A DNA stretch of 64,000 nt from Corylus avellana (lineage: Eukaryota > Streptophyta > Magnoliopsida > Fagales > Betulaceae), in assembly GCF_901000735.1 (NCBI RefSeq), contig NC_081543.1, positions 11,701,921-11,765,920 on the forward strand, given 5' to 3'. Position numbers and translations under genes: made by a program. Positions 57,990-64,000 of this stretch are shown in pieces. Positions within the stretch are counted from its first letter, which is position 1. Every line of letters starts with the position of its first letter. The notes beneath the pieces were generated by a model. It had not been told where the DNA came from, searched no databases, and worked only from the letters and a program-made list of their open reading frames with translations.

Positions 57990-58988
57990 TACAAATTTTA
58001 TAGTTTTCCTAGGGCTTTTAGGACTTATTTGCTCCCTATAAATAGGCCTCGAAGCTTCAAGAGAAAGTATGCTTAGTTTTAGACATAAATTATTTCCTTG
58101 GAAGCTTGACAAGTTGAAGAGCAGAAGATCATGGCAAGAGACCACCATGAGCGGCTAAACCCCTTTTGTGAGGTGTTGATGTAATTCTATCCAAAAACAA
58201 TGGTTTGATTGTATTTAATTTCTAGATTTTTAGTTTATGCATGTTGATTGTATAACTATGAGAATTGCTACAGTTTGATTTTATTATTAACGTTTAATAC
58301 AATTATTCTTAAATTCCAAAATCATTATGAGTGAAACTCTTATCTTGTTTTATAAAATATTTTTACTTTTACTGAACTCAAATAATTCTTATTTTCTGTG
58401 ATTATGCAACGGTTTTTAATTGACATATGATTAATAGGATTAGATAGGCCATACTTAGGGAAGACGGTTCGTACTGCACCCTAGTTTAGTCTAATAGGTA
58501 GACGGTCCGTGCCAACCGAAGATGGGTTATGCTATTCCATTAATTGTATGAAACTTATTTAAGAATTAGATAATTTATAATTAGGGAAGACGAGTCGTAC
58601 TTCATCTTAGTGGTTAGTTAAACGGTCCGTACCAATCGAAGATAGATTATCCTAATTCTTTAATAAGATATTTTCTTGTTTGTTTATAGCATGTATATAA
58701 TGAATTTCTTAGATTAAATATGGTTAACCATTGATGTGCGGATAGTGGTGAAGTCAACCCTACTCTATCTCTCTCATAGTTCACATTCTCTTCTGCATTT
58801 ATTTTTATGCACTTAAATTTACACAAATCAAATCAATCTCCTTTACATTAAGTTAATTTTAATTCTCATAAATTTGATAACAAAACTCCTGTAGTCCTTG
58901 AGGTTCGAAACTCTCAATATAGTCCTATTCTACAGAATTCGTCCTATTGCAAGTGATAAATTTTATAATTGATATTTTTGCTTTAAAA
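57990..58988 (+). mobile_element. Retroelement-like remnant ending at the duplication breakpoint
   Basis: Two units of about 126 bp begin GGGAAGACG at 58,458 and 58,584 and contain ACGGTCCGT(G/A)CCAA(C/T)CGAAG. Downstream, CCTTGAGGTTCGAAACTCTC and a terminal ACCGCATCA resemble the leader/3' end of non-autonomous LTR elements. The terminal GCATCA also matches the end of the solo LTR at 8,405-8,803. Homology to the COQ10 block starts immediately after it. Family assignment is uncertain. Confidence 0.4.
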
Positions 58989-60285
58989 ATACCGCATCAG
59001 ATGCAATATTAAAGAATGGACTAGAGAAAGATTCACCTGTCGATAAAAATCCACAAAAAAAAAATAAAGCTCACACCTCCCTAGAACTGGTCCCGGATTG
59101 AACTCCCATATGTTGATCAGGTGGTCAAACAGGGCACTATCCTTTGCAGTTGTCTGAATACAAAACAGAATAAATAATAAATTCATCAATGGAACCACAA
59201 AAGAACCATATGAAAGTCAAAACCAGTTTTCATGACCAAGGATGTAAAGAACCAAATCATGGTAAACGCCCACTTAAACAAATGCAAATATAGAGAACTA
59301 ACCTACGTCTATTTAACACTCCAACACACCACCTCAAGCCTCACAGACATTCAAGTAGTAAGCAGGTTATAACAACTAAAAATATAAAGTAGTAAGCAGG
59401 TTAGAAGTAGAAATAAGTAAGCTTAATCATATTTTACCCACATCTCAACTTATGGTTTTAAAAGTCGTACTTTACTCACTAAGATCATCCATTAATATAT
59501 CTTTTAAGGCCCCCGTGTCAAAATATTTATGTGTTACGTACATCAAAAAGAAAATTCAAAAAACACAGAACCGCTACCTCATCGTAATCTGAATACTTTA
59601 ATTAAACTCGTGAACTAAAAGGACTTACACATCACATAGATGAAGTAAAACTTCTTACAAAATAGAATGTCTGATCAAATTTCTGCAACCGCCAACTGTT
59701 CTTGAGGGACCTAATAGAATGTCTGAAACCATTTTTCCGGAACATGAAGGACACAAGTGCCTTCGAGGTTGACATGAACGGTGGCATCGTAAATTCTGCC
59801 AATTGGGAACCCTATCTTAAAGGTACAATGTCAGTTTGGGAAAAATCCGACACCCCTGAATTGAATAATCCCAAGATCTTTGGAAGTCCTGGAAGCTGCG
59901 AAATTTTGCGAAATTTTGATAAATGAAACAATTTCTTCTTATTGGCATACAATATAAAATGATTTTTAAGAAGATATATACACAACGATTAATCCAGCGG
60001 TGTAAGAATTGAAAATCAAACTAAAATATACAAAACAAAAACCAATGGTTTCAAATACTGGCATTTGATTCAGTCTGAGCACTAAATTAACCTAATTTAA
60101 CCCCCCACCAAAAAAAAAAACCCTGAGCTTCATAACTAAACCAGATGATAATAGCTCAAATTAAACGATTAAACCCTAGAATTGAATGACAATGAAAGAC
60201 TTAACAATAATTTTTCCCAATAAGACGTAAATGTGCATAGAATCACAAAAAATGGACAACTCGAAGTGGAAAGGGATCGTACGTG
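58989..60285 (-). pseudogene. COQ10 pseudogene (right copy)
   Basis: Matches the COQ10 gene but is wrecked. Exon 3 remains at about 59,153-59,037 with an in-frame loss of 18 bases that removes the KFQSPL region. Exon 4 lies outside the duplicated block. Exon 2 is gone (the sequence jumps from the match of about 47,640 to about 48,525 at 59,400). Exon 1 is cut, leaving only its N-terminal part (about 59,665-59,772). Homology stops at the donor of the 5'-UTR intron (GATCGTACGTG at about 60,276-60,286), so the first exon and promoter are missing as well. No functional product is possible. Confidence 0.92.
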
Positions 60286-60755
60286 AATGTCCCTTTCAAA
60301 AATAATAATTAAGATTTTTCATAACATTTTAGGATGTTAGCTAAAATAATACTTCAATGGTGCGTCGGTTACAAATCTTGTTCACAAATGATAACATGTT
60401 TTTTTCCTTGATGGGAAAAAAAAATATTATATATAAATTGTTTAAGGTAAACATTGCAGTCTAGCAGTTAGCACACAAAAGTCTCACTGCTCGATTTTAC
60501 AAAATACACTGAGCACGAGCATGTAAGGCTGCACTCTTTGCCAATCAAATATACACCAATAAACTGGATAGGACTTTAAATTATTCCCGCCCGACCATCC
60601 CTCCCATTGGGCTGGGCTTTGAATCCAAGAAGAAAACAGAGAGACCTCAGGCATTTGAAGAAGCTGTTGCTAGTTAAACCTCCTTCCCAAGGTTCTTTGT
60701 GGCTTGTCCTACGCCCATGACAACCTTCACTAGCAAATGAAAGTGAATTCTGACA

Positions 60756-63700
60756 TTACAAATATTTGACCATGCCACGACCCTCCACACTAAGCTTTGT
60801 GGCTTGAAGCTGCTTCTTTTTTGGGGCCTTCAACTGCTGCAACTTCTTATTCATCTGCCATAAACAAGTCACATTTAGGTTTAGAAGTTACAACATTGAT
60901 TGGTTGAGCATTGAGATTAATAAATAAATGTGATTTCCCCCAAAGCTTTGAAACACTATTGTTTCTTCCAGATAGGATAAATGAACAAAAGTAACTCAGT
61001 ATGCATCCAAATTGGAGTGAATCATATGTATCACTATACTCAAACTGACTTAAAAGTTATTGTCTTAGTGTATTTTCACTTATTTTTAATATCTAACTTT
61101 TCACCAAAAGAAAACAAACCTTCAAACGACGCTGATCTTGTACAACTTGTTTCGCGCGGGCTCTTATTTCATCTGGATCAATCTTAGATTGTGGGCGCAC
61201 CAAGAAATCTAATGGCGTTGCTTCCGGCCTTGTAGCATGCTGCCTGGATGATGATTGGCTAGACTTGCGTTCCCTGCATTATAGTAAAAACTTAACGTTT
61301 AATATGATATGGTGTTGGGAAAAGGTTCACTGAAAATAAATGAGCCCAGGAACAAGCATATATCTGTTATCACAACTTACCGTGAAAATTCATCTAAATC
61401 AAGATCACCATCTCTGGATTCCATCCCAGCAGCTTTATTCGCTGGCCTACAAAAAATTGAAAAAAAAAAAAATAGATCAAATAATACACAAAGTTTGGCA
61501 GCAATGATTTGGACAAATATGCATAACACATCACAAGCAGTACTTTTTAACAGATGGCCTTCGGTAGGGAGCCCTCTCGTCATCAGCATTTCTCATTTCC
61601 TCAAACCTTGTACTTTTATTAAATATCGGTCGACTCTGCAATCAAAAGTTCACAATGACCAAAAAACATTTCAGTACCACTGAATTTAATAGGAAACCCA
61701 CGTACGGATCTTTGAGGATCATTCCAAAAAGAAAAGAAAATGGCTACAAGTAAAAATACTGTACAAGTCAAACAAAAATGCGGCCACTGACCAAAGACTT
61801 AAGAATCAGTATTTTGCAATAGAAACAGGAAAACTTGCAAACAACCAATTGTGTGATCATATACCAGTAGAGCACAGCAAAAACAAAACTGTTTGATCGT
61901 TTCAAGTGGAACGTTATCATGATTAAAGGAAAATGTATGACCACAGCATGATTCTTGAACAGAGAAGAAGCATATCCACCATCAATTTCCACCTTTAATA
62001 CTACCATTTTCAACCAAATGAATGCCCACCGCTTTCCCATAGATAACAAAAGTACAGGCAGTACAAGAATCTTATATACGTATGAAGACTTATAAGCATG
62101 TGTCACATTACCCATTTATCGACCAAATCCTTTGCAAGTTTTCTGTTGGATGTGGTTTCCTCATCAGATTTGGATAAAAACATAATGACCTGCCCAACAA
62201 AATAGCAAATCAGTCAAATTTATTCCTTCTATATCGAAGTTGCAAAAATTATGAATTGATTCTCACAACGCAATTACTAACCTTTCCAATACCACTCTTC
62301 TTCAGTTGTTCTTTTCTATCATACATCTCTAGATCGATCGGAAACTGCACAATAGAAGCAGAGCATTTTAGGAGCCATATATAGTCCATAAAAAACTACT
62401 ACTATATATCATAGATTAACATATGCAGGGAACTCTGACTATACATCAGTCAAAATCTTCAAGATGGCCGCACGGATATTGATGTTTGGTAAGCTTCCAT
62501 CTGGAAGAGGTTCCAGCCAATTCTTCAATAAATTTAAGACTCCATGATCTAGAAATTCTTGCTGGAGCTGCTTCCTGCACCAAGAGCAGTTGACCCAAAG
62601 AATATAAGAATTATGAATGCTATGCAAAGACAAGAATGCCCATAAAAACTGATGGCAGACAACTTACTTTGAAAGGACCTCTGTCAGAAGAGGCAGTTTT
62701 TTGAGTTTATTAACAGCAGGCTTCCCCTGTCTATTAAGGTCTGCATCCTCTTCTGCTGTGACCTCAAGCTCGGCCATGACGTTCTCAACTAGCAATGCTA
62801 TTTCTGCTGGGTTTCTCTCATTCTTCTTTTTTTTCTTACCCGACTTGAAGAGCTGGTCAATTTCATCATCTTCGTCACCCTCCTCAGCCTAGAAACATCC
62901 AAATGATAAACCAAAAATGGCATCAAGAACCATCCATACACAAAATCAAGCAATCAATAGCAAACAATAGCATTACATTATCAGCACTATAGAGAAAAGA
63001 TAAAGTATTAACCTGAGGAGCTTCACCAGGAGAATGTGGCTCATCGGCATTTCCATACCCAACAGCAGGATCCACACCAGTGTCATCTATGAAGTTATCA
63101 TCGTCCATAGTCCTGACACCCTCATGATCATCCTAATTCATTCAAGAGAGGGAACAAATTAGAAAATTTTAACTAGAAAACCAAAAACATAGATAATAAG
63201 TGATGTAGAATCAATGGTTTCATGGCTATCTATGATGAACCAAGTTTTAAGGCCCCAAGATTCATGAAACTACTGAAGTCATAAAGTAAATTTCCTAAAG
63301 TACATAAGAAAAGGTTTGGCTTTCTATAATCTATCATAAAGTAAATTTCCTAAAGTACATAAGAAAATGTTTGGCTTTCTATAATCTATTTATTCTATGG
63401 ACAACCACGCTCAAATGTTCAGACAGACCACAAAATATATCTGAATGCGAGGAACACCTTCACAACTAATCAGATATAGCAGATTTAACCCCCAAGTTCA
63501 CAAGTTCACTAAATCAAATGAGTACATAAGATATGTGATAGCTCAAACACAATGAGAACATAAGATATGATACTTTAAACAGGTGTGTTCACCTAAAAAC
63601 TAGCATCACTGAAAGGGAACAGAGAATGACATAAAACCCTCACAATTCATCAAAAAGTTATCTAAGCATCAAATAATCATGTTTTCCTTCCGTAACCAGT

Positions 63701-64000
63701 TGTTCTTGGATAAGCAGCAAGCAATTAAACGTAGCATTTTCTTTTGTAAACACAACCTCAATACCCACGTTGAATTCATCAGAAATCGGAGCTTCTTTGT
63801 TCAAGAACAACAAATTTAATTGAAAAAAAGTAATAAAACAAAAAGGAAAGCCCAACAATTTTGATTATACCTCAGAATCGCCACCGGCAATGGTGTCCCA
63901 CATCTCCTTGACCTCACCATCTCGATCCTTCCCAGAAGAAAACCCTCCTCTCTTGGAGGACCTACCATAATCGCTCTTCCCCACAGAAGAAAACCCTCTC
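60756..64000 (-). CDS. IWS1: Transcription elongation factor IWS1 (Spn1), right copy, 5' end beyond window
   Basis: Second IWS1, minus strand, visible from exon 2 (partial) to the stop: 64000-63871 (partial), 63132-63013, 62888-62668, 62574-62445, 62344-62282, 62189-62112, 61635-61544, 61446-61381, 61273-61120 and 60854-60756. Every complete exon has the same length as in the left copy and no stop or frameshift is seen. It carries residues I recall as the plant consensus: EMWDTIAGG, QLQQEFLDHG, INIRAAILKILTD, FPIDLEMYDRKEQLKK, KDLVDKW, SRPIFNKST, KIDPDEIRARAKQVVQDQRR and MNKKLQQLKAPKKK. I infer that this is the copy under stronger constraint. The start codon and first exon are off the right edge. 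Confidence 0.93.
63280..63389. repeat. 55-bp tandem duplication in IWS1 intron 2, right copy
   Basis: CATAAAGTAAATTTCCTAAA to CTATAATCTAT is repeated twice with a 55-base period. The left copy has a single unit (about 53,637-53,692). Confidence 0.85.

Larger units (their letters stand above)
58989..64000. repeat. Segmental tandem duplication, right unit
   Basis: Counterpart of 47,247 to about 54,720. It lacks the matches of roughly 47,645-48,525, 48,785-49,268, 49,880-50,840 and the 54,119-54,543 element. It carries small extra pieces absent from the left unit (about 77 bases at 60,684-60,750, about 32 bases at 60,857-60,890 and a 55-bp tandem duplication at 63,280-63,389). It continues past the window. 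Confidence 0.92.

Noticed and set aside
1..64000. CRISPR array, operon, bacterial or viral gene system
   Set aside because: All recognised genes are plant nuclear genes with introns. No spaced palindromic repeats or bacterial ribosome-binding signals were seen.

Overview
The window is nuclear DNA of a flowering plant, probably a woody rosid eudicot. The evidence is spliced genes with AT-rich GT-AG introns, plant-specific families (an extra-large G protein, a DYW-class PPR protein), and abundant small transposable elements in introns. A LINE 3'-tail family repeated many times here reminds me of Fagales (walnut, oak), but that is recall and only a weak guess.

Layout: (1) 1-11,057, minus: XLG3-type extra-large G protein, seven coding exons visible, 3' end beyond the left edge. 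(2) 11.1-18.4 kb: gene-free, AT-rich, with degenerate tandem repeats, a poly-A retroposon with target-site duplication and inverted-repeat elements. (3) 18,459-20,303, plus: single-exon DYW-class PPR protein resembling Arabidopsis At1g31920. (4) 21,110-32,617, minus: phosphomevalonate kinase, ten coding exons. (5) 36,527-40,743, plus: ESCRT-II subunit VPS25. (6) 41,390-44,487, minus: AE7/MIP18-type cytosolic Fe-S assembly protein. (7) 46,694-49,387, minus: COQ10, followed at 51,155-55,167 (minus) by the elongation factor IWS1. (8) 55.25-58.99 kb: repeats, a LINE fragment and an LTR-element-like remnant. (9) 58,989-64,000: a second copy of the COQ10-IWS1 block, with COQ10 wrecked and IWS1 intact as far as the window shows.

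The genes are housekeeping genes of separate pathways (G-protein signalling, organelle RNA processing, mevalonate pathway, endosomal sorting, Fe-S assembly, ubiquinone function, transcription elongation), not an operon or cluster. The order XLG3 - PPR - PMK matches, by my recall of locus numbers, Arabidopsis At1g31930 - At1g31920 - At1g31910, and IWS1 (At1g32130) lies close by there, so this looks like an ancient conserved block.

The most interesting part is the right-hand 17 kb. The COQ10-IWS1 block was duplicated in tandem and the copies appear to have decayed reciprocally. COQ10 survives only in the left copy. The left IWS1 has drifted at positions where the right IWS1 keeps what I recall as the plant consensus. 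Paired empty and filled sites between copies let several transposon insertions be ordered in time. Other points are a probable U12-type AT-AA intron in AE7, a GC-AG intron in phosphomevalonate kinase, and a DYW domain whose HxE glutamate is replaced by glutamine.

Coordinates come from reading splice sites by eye against remembered protein families. Reading frame is continuous across all proposed junctions, but no alignment was run.
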